A DNA stretch of 64,000 nucleotides from UBA7398 sp947491605 (GCA_947491605.1 CANLJW010000001.1:34051-98050); one strand, 5' to 3'. Numbered from the stretch's first letter, positions 27,400-36,114 are shown. Notes: a model not told the origin generated them from the letters alone. Program-made: numbers and translations.

Positions 27400-27861
27400 A
27401 TGGACCTTTCAAAATTTGCCGTAACCATCGAAATAAATTCTAATATTGAAAAAGTTTGGCAAGAATTAACAAATTGGGAAGCCCAAAGTAAATGGATGTT
27501 ACTAACCAAAGTCTGGAGCCAGCGAACTACTAACCATCTCGGCACCAAAATTTTTGCATTTACTGGGATTGCGCCGCAAAGTTTTCCAATTAAAAAACGA
27601 AATACTTTTCCTCGAATGGGAATCCTAGATCAGATGGAAATTACTGAATGGCAACCACCAACATTTTGCAAAGTGGTTCATACTGGGAAAGTTATAAAAG
27701 GAATAGGAACATTCGAACTTATTAAAATTTCTGATCAAAAGATTCGCTTTAATTGGTATGAGGAGATCGAAGCTCCGACTTTAGTGCTCGCGCTAATCCG
27801 ACCAGGAATATTGCTCTCGGTGAGGTTCTCCCTTTGGCGTTTTGCGCGTTCCGTTGCTTGA
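27400..27861 (+). CDS. SRPBCC-fold ligand-binding protein
   Basis: A 153-residue protein of the START/Bet v1-like (SRPBCC, polyketide cyclase 2) superfamily. It begins FAVTIEINSNIEKVWQELTN, the usual first strand and helix, followed by alternating strands (LDQMEITEWQPPTFCKVVHTG, GIGTFELIKI) and ends in a C-terminal helix. It starts four bases after the LOG gene with a GAAG-like site, so it is in the same transcript. The ligand is unknown. Such proteins bind lipids or hydrophobic metabolites; no catalytic residues can be assigned. Confidence 0.75.
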   Translation: MDLSKFAVTIEINSNIEKVWQELTNWEAQSKWMLLTKVWSQRTTNHLGTKIFAFTGIAPQSFPIKKRNTFPRMGILDQMEITEWQPPTFCKVVHTGKVIKGIGTFELIKISDQKIRFNWYEEIEAPTLVLALIRPGILLSVRFSLWRFARSVA

Positions 27862-27885
27862 AGCAACCGAGTAATCTCTGCAAGT

Positions 27886-28092
27886 GTGAGCTCACAAACT
27901 CTGGCTGAATTAATCGCCAACCTCCCAGAAGAGGAACGAATTGTGCTCTCCTTGCATTATGTGAAATCTATGACTACCGACCAGATTGCGACCACGCTCC
28001 ATGTACCAGAACGGGCGATTATTACGGTTCTTGCTGCGGGGAAAGCCCGACTACGGCAGAGCATTCCCTTCGATTTCCCTCAACCGCGATAA
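27886..28092 (+). CDS. Stand-alone sigma-70 region 4-like helix-turn-helix protein
   Basis: A 68-residue protein that resembles only the region 4 (-35 recognition) helix-turn-helix of ECF sigma factors: LIANLPEEERIVLSLHYVKSMTTDQIATTLHVP followed by a recognition helix and RLRQ. No region 2 is encoded upstream; the preceding frame belongs to the SRPBCC protein. It starts at GTG 27886 with poor ribosome-site complementarity. The next gene is DUF3117. It may act as an accessory sigma-like or DNA-binding factor. It could alternatively be a remnant of a full sigma factor, but the small size and intact helix-turn-helix look maintained. Confidence 0.7.
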   Translation: MSSQTLAELIANLPEEERIVLSLHYVKSMTTDQIATTLHVPERAIITVLAAGKARLRQSIPFDFPQPR

Positions 28093-28131
28093 GTGCGAGA
28101 TACTGCTCCACCTACGCGCGAACATCTTTCC

Positions 28132-28148
28132 CGCTTCAGCCCTGAAGG
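28132..28148 (+). promoter_or_regulatory. Hairpin overlapping the DUF3117 ribosome site
   Basis: CTTCA pairs with TGAAG around a GCCC loop just before the ATG of DUF3117, so the first bases of the GAAGGAG Shine-Dalgarno sequence are in the 3' arm. The stem is only five pairs, so any translational control would be modest. Confidence 0.3.
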
Positions 28149-28157
28149 AGTCCATAA

Positions 28158-28337
28158 ATGGCAGCCATGAAACCTCGTACTGGTGATGGTCCGATGGAAG
28201 TTACCAAAGAGGCTCGTAGCTTGGTTATGCGGATTCCGCTAGAAGGTGGTGGCCGGTTGGTCGTTGAGTTAAACCAAGAGGAAGCCAGAAACCTCGCTGA
28301 CGTATTACATGCAGCGGTAGCCCTAATCAAGAAGTAG
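28158..28337 (+). CDS. DUF3117 conserved actinobacterial small protein
   Basis: A 59-residue protein beginning MAAMKPRTGDGPMEVTK, with RIPLEGGGRLVVEL in the middle: the DUF3117 family, nearly universal and highly conserved in actinobacteria (Rv1211 type), function unknown. It has the best ribosome site in this area, GAAGGAG seven bases upstream of the ATG. That site is partly inside a small hairpin (see 28132-28148). The protein is predicted to be a compact beta-rich domain without membrane segments. Confidence 0.9.
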   Translation: MAAMKPRTGDGPMEVTKEARSLVMRIPLEGGGRLVVELNQEEARNLADVLHAAVALIKK

Positions 28338-28340
28338 TTC

Positions 28341-29483
28341 TTATCTCTGTAAATATTTGGCGCGGCTGCGCAGTGAAATTGCAGCCAACAAAATCGCAAT
28401 TGGCAAGGTAATTATCACGCCCACCGTGGCAGCGCTTAAATCTGACCCAGCCAAACTTAGTTGCGCAAAGAGCAGCGAAACTGAAAGTCCGAGCGTTCCC
28501 AATATTCCAACAATAAAGTAATCGCCGAGAACTAACTCGTTTTTCTCTTTTGTAATCCGAAGTGCAAGCCAAACTCCTAAGAGAATTCCAATTGGCTTTC
28601 CAATCAACCGTGCGATCAAGAGCGAGACTGTGATTGGGTCCGTGAAATTATCGAAATTAAAGTTAATTGGAACTGCTAACGCCGTAAAAATAAATAAAGG
28701 CACCACAAGAAAACTAGAAATCGGAGCCCAAATCCGAAGCGCTTCTTCTGCGCTAACTTTATCGGGATCATCATCATGCGAACCAGGCATCGCCATCCCT
28801 AGCGCAACCCCACAAACCGTTGGATGAATTCCGGATTTGTAAGTGCAATACCAAACTAGTAGCGCTACTAAGAATGAGAGCGCACCTAGCTGTAAATTTC
28901 GCGTACTGTGATAAAAAATGAAGAGCGCCAAGATTGCACCTAAAAGCCAAGTAAATTCCAACGACTGGGTAAACCTAAATGCGATAACTAGAATTGATCC
29001 AACATCATCCATGATTGCCAACGCCAACAAGAAGCCACGGAGTGCAATCGGTAGCCCTTTACCAAAAATAATCAGAACTGCGAGCGCAATCGGCAAGTCG
29101 GTCGCCATCGGTACACCCCATGCAGAAACCGGTCCAGATAAAATCTTTGCAAGCGCAAGGTAAATCAGGGCTGGCAGCGCCATTCCAAAGAGCGCACCGA
29201 AGGCTGGAATTAAACCAACCCGCCAAGATCTCAAGACCCCCCAGCGAACTTCGTTGCGCAGTTCTAACCCAGCCACGAAGAAAAAGATTACGAGCGCGCC
29301 ATCGGCAACCCAATCTGAAACCGAAAGTTTTAGGTCGAGGATGCCAAACTCGGTAGCTAAGCCATCGGTTAACCAGCTACCGCTGTTGGCGAGAAATAAC
29401 GAGAGCAGGGCGACTGGCAGTAGCAGTACTGCTGCGCTTGATTCAGATTTAAGAATCAGATTTAACGCCGAGAGCCGTCGCAC
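28341..29483 (-). CDS. nhaA: Na+/H+ antiporter NhaA
   Basis: Sodium/proton antiporter of 380 residues with about eleven hydrophobic segments, exporting Na+ in exchange for protons. Family motifs include FFFVAGLELRNEV near residue 67, the ion-site aspartates in GVPMATDLPIALAVL near 122-136 (the NhaA ATD motif) and LALAIMDDVGSILVIA near 152-167 (paired aspartates). GIHPTVCGVALG and the C-terminal GDYFIVGILGTLGLSVS are also typical. It starts at a GTG preceded by AAGGGAG, divergent from pepA and convergent with DUF3117 three bases away. Confidence 0.93.
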   Translation of the reverse strand: MRRLSALNLILKSESSAAVLLLPVALLSLFLANSGSWLTDGLATEFGILDLKLSVSDWVADGALVIFFFVAGLELRNEVRWGVLRSWRVGLIPAFGALFGMALPALIYLALAKILSGPVSAWGVPMATDLPIALAVLIIFGKGLPIALRGFLLALAIMDDVGSILVIAFRFTQSLEFTWLLGAILALFIFYHSTRNLQLGALSFLVALLVWYCTYKSGIHPTVCGVALGMAMPGSHDDDPDKVSAEEALRIWAPISSFLVVPLFIFTALAVPINFNFDNFTDPITVSLLIARLIGKPIGILLGVWLALRITKEKNELVLGDYFIVGILGTLGLSVSLLFAQLSLAGSDLSAATVGVIITLPIAILLAAISLRSRAKYLQR

Positions 29484-29515
29484 AAGATCTCCCTTTTTTC
29501 GTTAGCGTCCGCACT

Positions 29516-31021
29516 ATGAATAGAGCAGTCCCAAGACTATCGAGCCTAGAACTTCAGTTCCAGAGTACCGAAAACCCAAAGCTTCTCGCGGGAGTACATG
29601 CGATTGCGCTGCCATTATTTGTTGATGAAGCTGGCGTAAAGGTCGCCAACGTAAAAGGGTTTGACCGAACTTTAGGAAAAATAACTGGAATCTCGTTTGA
29701 GAATGAAATTGCTAAAGCTACGACGCCACTAACTGGAAAAGTTGGCGAGTTGATTGAGATCTCGGTATCTGGCGATAAAAATAAATTACAGAAGATTTTT
29801 TTAGTTGCTGTTGGCGCCAGCACGCCTTCAGATCTACGCAAAGTTGGAGCGCTGCTCGGTCGAAAAGTTAAAGGAAGTAACGCACATCTCTTATCGCTCT
29901 GCGGTGGCGATAGTAAGACCATCAAAGCCCACGCTGTTGCGTTGGCGCTCGCCACCTACTCTTGGGCAGATAAGAGCGGTCCAGCGCCCGAAACTCCGCG
30001 GTTTTCAATCATGGGTAGTTTCGCAAAAGAAGTTGAACTTGCCCAGATTGAAGTTGAATCAGTTTGGCTTGCGCGAAATTTAATTCACACACCCGCAAAC
30101 ATCGCGACCCCAGCTTGGCTAGCTAATCAAGCAAAAATTCTTTCAAAAAACCCGGCCGTAAAAGTCACCGTGAAGAGCGGTAAAGAATTAGCCGAGTTCG
30201 GGGGATTAAGAGCGGTCGGGAATTCTTCAAAAGTTAATCCGCCAAAATTTGTACAAGTTGCCTATGCACCGCGCGGTTCTAAAAATTGGAAACATGTTGT
30301 TTTAGTTGGTAAAGGAATTACTTTTGACACTGGCGGAGTTTCGCTAAAGCGTCCATACGACACCATGACTGGAATGAAGAGCGATATGGCTGGCGCAGCG
30401 GCAATTCTGGCCACCGTTATTGCAGTATCTAAATTGGCTCCTAAAGTTCGCGTAACTGCTTTGATGATGTGTGCTGAAAATGCGCTATCTGGAACTTCGC
30501 AACGACCATCCGATGTCATCAAGCATTACGGCGGCACAACTGTTGAAGTCATAAATACTGATGCAGAGGGACGTTTGGTTTTAGCAGATGGTTTAGCTTT
30601 TGCGGATAAGAATTTAGACCCAGATTATTTGCTTGATGTAGCAACACTTACTGGTGCGGCCACGCTAGGACTTGGCCGTCAATATGGCGCGATGTACACC
30701 CGCGATCTTAAATTAGCTAAGAAGCTCCACGAGATCGGTGAAATTTCTGGTGATCGCGTCTGGCATATGCCACTTGTTGATGATTATGACGTTGCACTTG
30801 AAAGCGAAATCGCGGATTACAACCACACTGCCGATAAGTTTCATTTCTCGGGCGGCTCAATTACTGCTGCGCTCTTCTTAGAAAAATTTGTTGGCAAACG
30901 CAAGTGGGTTCACTTCGATATCGCCGGACCCGGTCGCTCCGAAGTTGATGCTGGCGAGTATGTAAAGGGAGGCACTGGCTTCGCAGTTCGGCTTCTAACT
31001 GAGTGGATCGCATCGCTGTGA
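29516..31021 (+). CDS. pepA: Leucyl aminopeptidase (M17)
   Basis: Cytosolic M17 metallo-aminopeptidase of 501 residues that releases N-terminal residues from peptides. The N-terminal macro-like domain spans about 1-170. The catalytic domain contains the metal-binding VGKGITFDTGGVSLK around 262-276 and the hallmark NTDAEGRLVLADGL around 345-358. The downstream methyltransferase may start at a GTG overlapping its TGA stop, which would couple the two. It is divergent from nhaA across 32 bases. Confidence 0.94.
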   Translation: MNRAVPRLSSLELQFQSTENPKLLAGVHAIALPLFVDEAGVKVANVKGFDRTLGKITGISFENEIAKATTPLTGKVGELIEISVSGDKNKLQKIFLVAVGASTPSDLRKVGALLGRKVKGSNAHLLSLCGGDSKTIKAHAVALALATYSWADKSGPAPETPRFSIMGSFAKEVELAQIEVESVWLARNLIHTPANIATPAWLANQAKILSKNPAVKVTVKSGKELAEFGGLRAVGNSSKVNPPKFVQVAYAPRGSKNWKHVVLVGKGITFDTGGVSLKRPYDTMTGMKSDMAGAAAILATVIAVSKLAPKVRVTALMMCAENALSGTSQRPSDVIKHYGGTTVEVINTDAEGRLVLADGLAFADKNLDPDYLLDVATLTGAATLGLGRQYGAMYTRDLKLAKKLHEIGEISGDRVWHMPLVDDYDVALESEIADYNHTADKFHFSGGSITAALFLEKFVGKRKWVHFDIAGPGRSEVDAGEYVKGGTGFAVRLLTEWIASL

Positions 31022-31653
31022 GCATTCCACGGGGCGATATGAATACATTCTCCGAAAATTATCTACCCGAAGATACGGTCACGCAACGCGCGCGAGCTCG
31101 AGGTGATGAAATCGGCGCTCTAAATACATCACCGATAGTTGGCTCACTCTTACGTTATTTAACCCATCTAATTGGCGCAACTTCAGTCATAGAAGTAGGC
31201 ACTGGTTCCGGAGTCAGTGGGTTATGGATCTTTAAAGGTTTAGCCAAGCATGGAGTTTTAACTTCGATTGATAAAGAAACCGAAAACTCTAAAATTGCTA
31301 AAACTGCATTTGAAGACGGTGACATAAATGTTGCACGCTATCGATTAATTACTGGTAACACTCGCGATGTAACTGCAAAACTTGCAGACAGTCTTTATGA
31401 TTTATTTGTAATTAGGGATTTCAGCGATTTACTTGAATCAGTAGATCAAGGATTTCGCGCACTTCGCCCAGGTGGAATTTTGTTAATTGATAGCGCTCTC
31501 GGTGGTGGCAAAGTTGCTGACCCAACCCAACGTGATCCAATTACTATTTCGCGTCGCGAAACTATTAAAGCTATTCGTGAATCGGATGATCGTTGGGCCC
31601 CCATGCTCTTGCCGTTAGGCGAAGGTGTGTTAGTTGCCACAAAGTTGAGCTAG
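31018..31653 (+). CDS. SAM-dependent O-methyltransferase
   Basis: Class I methyltransferase of the Methyltransf_3 (catechol/caffeoyl-CoA O-methyltransferase-like) family, similar to mycobacterial Rv1220c. The SAM-binding motif I is VIEVGTGSGVSGLW, and the second acidic strand is LTSIDKE. DLFVIRDF and PGGILLIDSALGGGKV follow. The start is uncertain: ATG 31003 lies inside pepA, GTG 31018 makes a GTGA overlap with the pepA stop (used here, 211 residues), and ATG 31039 would match the shortest homologues and has GGGGC upstream. Substrate unknown. Confidence 0.85.
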   Translation: MSIPRGDMNTFSENYLPEDTVTQRARARGDEIGALNTSPIVGSLLRYLTHLIGATSVIEVGTGSGVSGLWIFKGLAKHGVLTSIDKETENSKIAKTAFEDGDINVARYRLITGNTRDVTAKLADSLYDLFVIRDFSDLLESVDQGFRALRPGGILLIDSALGGGKVADPTQRDPITISRRETIKAIRESDDRWAPMLLPLGEGVLVATKLS

Positions 31654-31742
31654 AACTTTCTGCGCAATCTCAGTAAAATTTCAGATAGCGTTTAGTTTTA
31701 TCGTAAAAAATGCAGCACTTATATTGAAACGGAAGTAAGTGG

Positions 31743-32882
31743 ATGAGCCAAGAAAATGTGCCAGCCTGGTGGTCCCATCCAGATCACGAAGTAACACTCG
31801 CTCGAAAAGAGTTGCGCAAGCCAGTATCAGGCACGATCGCAATTGCCCTTATCGCCGGAATAATTGGTGGCATTGGCGGTAGCTACTTCAGCAGCAACAA
31901 CATTTCAGCTCATAACGTTAAGTTGGTTTCGGCAAAGAGCACGGTAGAGCGCCAACCAGATTCGATTGCTGGAATTGCCGCACGAGTTTTACCTTCAGTA
32001 GTCTCAATAACAATAAATACTGAACGTGGTGGCGGCTCTGGCTCTGGCTTTGTAATTCGCAGCGATGGCTATATTCTCACAAACAACCATGTAGTGGCTG
32101 GTGCTGCTGATGCAAAAGGTGAAATCAAAGTAACCCTTAGCGATGGTAAAACTTTTACAGCTAAAATTCTTGGTAGAGATGCAGCTTACGATCTTGCAGT
32201 ATTAAAAATTTCAGTCACCGGATTATCAGCGTTGCAATTTGGCGACAGTGATGCAATTCAAGTTGGCGATAACGTAATCGCAATTGGATCGCCGCTCGGA
32301 CTATCAGGCACTGTAACTTCTGGAATCATTAGCGCAAAAAATCGAGCGGTTACATCAGGAACTGGTACTAGCGAAAGTTCATTTATTAATGCGCTCCAAA
32401 CTGATGCCGCAATTAATCCAGGAAATTCTGGTGGACCGTTAGTAGATTCCACCGGCGCAGTAGTAGGGGTTAACTCTGCCATTGCAACACTGAGCTCTTC
32501 TTTTGGACGCCAATCTGGTTCGATCGGATTAGGTTTTGCAATTCCGATTAACCAAGCAAAAAAGACTGCGGAACAATTAATAAATTTCGGCAAAGCTACC
32601 TATCCAATTATGGGAATTATGGTTGACACCGCATTTAATGGTGCTGGCGCTAAAATTTCAGAGCTCTCTGGCTCTGTTGTAGTTGGTGGGCCAGCTGCAA
32701 AAGTCGGTTTAATCCCTGGCGATGTGATTCTAAAAATAGATGGTGTGGCAATAAATTCCTCAGATGAATTAGTCGTCGCTATTCGTTCTCATGATGTGGG
32801 TGATGTAATTTCAGTTACATACATTCGCAATGGAAAAGTTTCGACCGTAAAAATTACCTTGGTTGCCGCTAAAACTAGTTAA
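31743..32882 (+). CDS. htrA: HtrA/DegP-type membrane-anchored serine protease
   Basis: Envelope quality-control protease of the S1C family, 379 residues. A hydrophobic anchor at about 30-50 follows a short cytoplasmic head with WWSHPDHEVTLARKE. The catalytic triad is complete: His116 in TNNHVV, Asp150 in DLAVLKI, and Ser229 in GNSGGP. One C-terminal PDZ domain spans roughly 285-375 (VVGGPAAKVGLIPGDVI). In mycobacteria the preceding genes are sigE and rseA. Here the 89-base gap upstream contains no gene, so this protease must be controlled by other means. tatB follows 47 bases later. Confidence 0.93.
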   Translation: MSQENVPAWWSHPDHEVTLARKELRKPVSGTIAIALIAGIIGGIGGSYFSSNNISAHNVKLVSAKSTVERQPDSIAGIAARVLPSVVSITINTERGGGSGSGFVIRSDGYILTNNHVVAGAADAKGEIKVTLSDGKTFTAKILGRDAAYDLAVLKISVTGLSALQFGDSDAIQVGDNVIAIGSPLGLSGTVTSGIISAKNRAVTSGTGTSESSFINALQTDAAINPGNSGGPLVDSTGAVVGVNSAIATLSSSFGRQSGSIGLGFAIPINQAKKTAEQLINFGKATYPIMGIMVDTAFNGAGAKISELSGSVVVGGPAAKVGLIPGDVILKIDGVAINSSDELVVAIRSHDVGDVISVTYIRNGKVSTVKITLVAAKTS

Positions 32883-32929
32883 TTTGAGACAGGTTGAGGA
32901 GTCAGCAAGCTTGACCCTAGTATTGGGCC

Positions 32930-33244
32930 ATGTTTGATATCGGCGCTGGCGAGATGATTGGCTTAGGAGTAATTGCAGTATTCCTAGTCGGTCCAGAACG
33001 ATTGCCAAAACTTGCGGTTGATGCCGCTAAATTGTTGAAGAAAGCGCGCAATCTCTCCCAATTAGCCACCATGCAATTGCGTGAAAATCTCGGACCAGGA
33101 TTTGAAGATTTAGATGTCAAAGATTTGCACCCTAAAACTTTTATTAAGAAACATCTAAACGAAGTAATTGATGAAAATGCTGGAGCAATTAAAGAAATCA
33201 AAGAGATTAAGAAGATTACAAAGTTAGATCCTGAAATATTATGA
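32930..33244 (+). CDS. tatB: Sec-independent protein translocase TatB
   Basis: A 104-residue TatB: one N-terminal transmembrane helix with MFDIGAGEMIGLGVIAVFLVGPERLP, where Glu8 and the glycine-proline hinge VGPERLP are family marks, then a long amphipathic helix with LLKKARNL. It recognises twin-arginine signal peptides together with TatC, which is not in this window. The order htrA-tatB-mrp matches mycobacteria. Its stop overlaps the mrp ATG by four bases. Confidence 0.92.
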   Translation: MFDIGAGEMIGLGVIAVFLVGPERLPKLAVDAAKLLKKARNLSQLATMQLRENLGPGFEDLDVKDLHPKTFIKKHLNEVIDENAGAIKEIKEIKKITKLDPEIL

Positions 33245-34359
33245 CGATTTCTAAAATTAACGCCGCTTTAGCTACAGTTTCAGATCCAGAATTGCATAAG
33301 CCGTTAACCGAATTAGGTATGGTCGAATCAGTTGCGTTTGAATCCGGAACGGCAACTCTAGGTATTTTATTAACTATATCTGGCTGTCCGATGCGCGATC
33401 GACTCACAGCTGATATCACGAAGGCAGTAACTGCAATTGCTGAAGTAAATGCGGTAGTAATTAATTTTGGCGTAATGAGCGAAGCCCAACGTGGTGAAGT
33501 TAAGAAGTTATTAAGAGGTGGTAGAGAGAAATTTATTCCGTTTGCCCAACCTGATTCGCTTACACGGGTTTTTGGAATTGCATCCGGTAAAGGTGGCGTT
33601 GGAAAGTCTTCGGTCACCGTTAATTTGGCAGTCGCAGTCGCTAACCGTGGGTTCAAAGTAGGAATTCTTGATGCTGATGTTTACGGCCACTCGGTGCCAC
33701 GGTTAATGGGGCTGGCTGGACAACGTCCAACTGCTATCGATCAAACTTTTATTCCGCTAGAGGCGCATGGTGTAAAAGTTGTATCTATGGAAATGTTCAA
33801 ACCAGATCGATCAGATCCAATTGCTTATCGCGGTCCGCTATTGCACCGAGTTCTAGAACAGTTACTGAGCGATGCTTATTGGGGCGATTTAGATTTCTTA
33901 TTTTTAGATTTACCGCCAGGAACTGGTGATATTGCAATTTCTCTCGGGCAATTAATTCCAGCATCTGAAATTTTGGTAGTTACAACGCCACAAGTTGCTG
34001 CTGCAGAAGTAGCCGAACGCGCTGGTCGCATTGCCCACCAATTAAAGCAACACCTAGTTGGCGTTGTTGAAAATATGTCGGAATTTCCATGTCCACATTG
34101 CGGTGAAATGATTTCTCTATTTGGAAAGGATGGCGGGGAGGAGACTGCGGCACGACTTAGCGGCTTAGTTGGGGCTGATGTTCCACTTCTTGCAAAAATT
34201 CCATTTGATCCAAACCTTAGAGAAGGTGGCGATACTGGCACCCCGTTAGTTTTGCGCAATCCCGAATCTAGCGCTGCCAAAGCTTTAGAGGCGATTGCCG
34301 ATCAATTAACTTTAAGAACCAAATCTTTAGTTGGCGTCCGGCTTGGGCTTAGTACCTGA
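33241..34359 (+). CDS. mrp: Mrp/NBP35-type Fe-S cluster carrier ATPase
   Basis: P-loop ATPase of 372 residues thought to carry or transfer iron-sulfur clusters. The N-terminal MIP18/DUF59 domain (about 1-85) has SGCPMRDRL. The deviant Walker A motif GKGGVGKSS starts near residue 119, followed by LDADVYGHSVP. DLPPGTGD is the switch region. The CPHCG pair of cysteines near residue 285 is the cluster-binding CxxC. Its last 33 bases overlap the end of the convergent DUF1003 gene. Confidence 0.93.
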   Translation: MTISKINAALATVSDPELHKPLTELGMVESVAFESGTATLGILLTISGCPMRDRLTADITKAVTAIAEVNAVVINFGVMSEAQRGEVKKLLRGGREKFIPFAQPDSLTRVFGIASGKGGVGKSSVTVNLAVAVANRGFKVGILDADVYGHSVPRLMGLAGQRPTAIDQTFIPLEAHGVKVVSMEMFKPDRSDPIAYRGPLLHRVLEQLLSDAYWGDLDFLFLDLPPGTGDIAISLGQLIPASEILVVTTPQVAAAEVAERAGRIAHQLKQHLVGVVENMSEFPCPHCGEMISLFGKDGGEETAARLSGLVGADVPLLAKIPFDPNLREGGDTGTPLVLRNPESSAAKALEAIADQLTLRTKSLVGVRLGLST

Positions 34360-34824
34360 GTTCTTAACAATCTCTTCAACTGCATCCTGTAATTCACTCC
34401 GCACAAAATCACGAGTTGCAATTTCACCTATAGCAGTTCGTAGGCTGGCTAGCTCTCTTGTTAAATATTCGGTATCAGCAAGGTTGCGATCATCGCGTGC
34501 GCGATCTTCTTGATATTGAATTCGATCGCGGTCAGCTTGTCTATTTTGTGCTAACAAAATAAGTGGCGCTGCATAAGAAGCTTGTAGCGAAAGAATTAAA
34601 GTTAAGAAAATAAATGGAAAACTATCAAACCGCCATTTATCTGGCGCTAACGAATTCCAGAGCCCCCAAGAGAGTACAAATACGGTCATATAGACCAAGA
34701 AGCGCGCTGTACCAAGAAAGCGTGCAAAGTTTTCCGAAAGCCTTCCGAAAGTTTCTGGATCATAGGATGGCCGGATTGAACGCCGAGCTTCGCGTGGCGT
34801 ATCTAAGCCCTTAAATCGTGCCAT
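34327..34824 (-). CDS. DUF1003 membrane protein
   Basis: A 165-residue membrane protein of the DUF1003 family. Two hydrophobic helices at about 44-60 and 71-94 flank the segment WGLWNSLAPDKWRFDSFPFIFLTL. They are followed by the conserved SLQASYAAPLILLAQNRQADRDR, in which the NRQ/RD stretch begins a long charged helix. The C-terminal tail is acidic and then basic. It follows the MgtE-N/CBS gene by three bases, as in the mycobacterial Rv1231c-Rv1232c pair, suggesting joint work in metal or ion handling. Function is unproven. Confidence 0.85.
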   Translation of the reverse strand: MARFKGLDTPREARRSIRPSYDPETFGRLSENFARFLGTARFLVYMTVFVLSWGLWNSLAPDKWRFDSFPFIFLTLILSLQASYAAPLILLAQNRQADRDRIQYQEDRARDDRNLADTEYLTRELASLRTAIGEIATRDFVRSELQDAVEEIVKNSGTKPKPDAN

Positions 34825-34827
34825 TTT

Positions 34828-36114
34828 TTATCCTTCCACTTTCATATTTTTAATTTCAGAATTGTTTGAACCGTTGCTGCTTGCATGGCGCCAGTTCTCA
34901 GGCAGCAAGTGGTCAAGCACATCATCAACAGTTACTACGCCAAGCAATCTCTCATTTGGGTCCACGATTGGCACAGCTAGTAGGTTATAACTCGCAAGAT
35001 ATGAAGAAACCTCACTAAGTGGCACCTCGGGAGCTAACGGTGTTGTCGTAATATCAACGATTGCGCCAAGCAATGTTGCTGGCGGCTCGCGTAATAATCG
35101 TTGAAAATGCACGATTCCAATGAATCTTCCAGTTGGCGTTTCGAGCGGCGGCCGGCAAACATAAACTTGCGAAGCAAGTGCTGGTGGAATTTCACTCCGC
35201 CGTACTGTAGCTAGCGCTTCCGCAACCGAAGTATCAGCAGTTAACACAATTGGCTCAGTAGTCATCATGCCACCGGCAGAATAATCTTCATAACGCATTA
35301 AGCGCCGCACATCTTCGGCTTCTTCTGGTTCCATTAATTCTAAAAGTTTTTGGGCGCGTTCTTGTCCGATTTCACGGAGCAAATCAGCGGCATCATCAGG
35401 ATCCATTTCACCAAGTACATCGGCAGCACGCTCGCCTTCTAATTCTGCAAGCAATTCCACTCGAGCGCTTTCATCCATCTCTTCTAAAACATCGGCAAGG
35501 CGCTCGTCATCTAATGCGCGTGCAACTTCTACTCGACGCTTTAACGCTAAATCGTGCAAAACTAACGCTAAATCGGGAGCTCGTAAATTTGCCAAAGTTG
35601 CTAACAAATTACTTACACCTTGATTAGATTCTAAAGTTGCAATACCTGAAATATCTTCCCAATCAATAGTTGAGGAAGCACCGCGGCGACGTAACCCACG
35701 ACCCTTGCGCATAACGTGTACTCGAGTTAGAAACCAATCTCCGCTTCGATTAATTTCCATCGCGATATCTTCAACTAAAACTGGTTCTGCAGAATCAACT
35801 AATGTAACAGTCCGATCTAAAAGCTCACCGATTACTAAGATTTCACTCGTTCGTTGTTCGTAACGCCGCATGTTTAATGTGCCGGTGATGACAACTGTGC
35901 CATTTTCAATCGAGGTAACTCGAGTAATTGGAATAAAAATTCGGCGTCGTGGCGGAACTTCAACTATCAAACCTAAAACTCTTGGTGGTTGATTATTTAC
36001 CCGAAGGGTCGCCACAGCATCTCGCACCTTGCCAACTTGATCCCCGTTGGGTTCAAAGACTGCTGTCCCTGCTAGCCGGGCGAGGAATACACGATCCATT
36101 ACATTCCCGCTCAT
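34828..36114 (-). CDS. PRC-barrel / MgtE-N / CBS-domain protein
   Basis: A cytoplasmic protein that looks like the soluble sensor part of the magnesium channel MgtE without its membrane pore. An N-terminal PRC-barrel-like domain (VFLARLAGTAVFEPNGDQVGK) is followed by the MgtE N-domain, with helical repeats such as LADVLEEMDESARVELLAELEGERAADVL. Two CBS domains follow (MMTTEPIVLTADTSVAEAL and AVPIVDPNERLLGVVTVDDVLDHL). I use the ATG at 36114; alternatives are 36147 and 36099, the last giving MDRVFLARLAG. It is the Rv1232c type. A role as Mg2+ or nucleotide sensor is inferred from domains only. Confidence 0.87.
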   Translation of the reverse strand: MSGNVMDRVFLARLAGTAVFEPNGDQVGKVRDAVATLRVNNQPPRVLGLIVEVPPRRRIFIPITRVTSIENGTVVITGTLNMRRYEQRTSEILVIGELLDRTVTLVDSAEPVLVEDIAMEINRSGDWFLTRVHVMRKGRGLRRRGASSTIDWEDISGIATLESNQGVSNLLATLANLRAPDLALVLHDLALKRRVEVARALDDERLADVLEEMDESARVELLAELEGERAADVLGEMDPDDAADLLREIGQERAQKLLELMEPEEAEDVRRLMRYEDYSAGGMMTTEPIVLTADTSVAEALATVRRSEIPPALASQVYVCRPPLETPTGRFIGIVHFQRLLREPPATLLGAIVDITTTPLAPEVPLSEVSSYLASYNLLAVPIVDPNERLLGVVTVDDVLDHLLPENWRHASSNGSNNSEIKNMKVEG

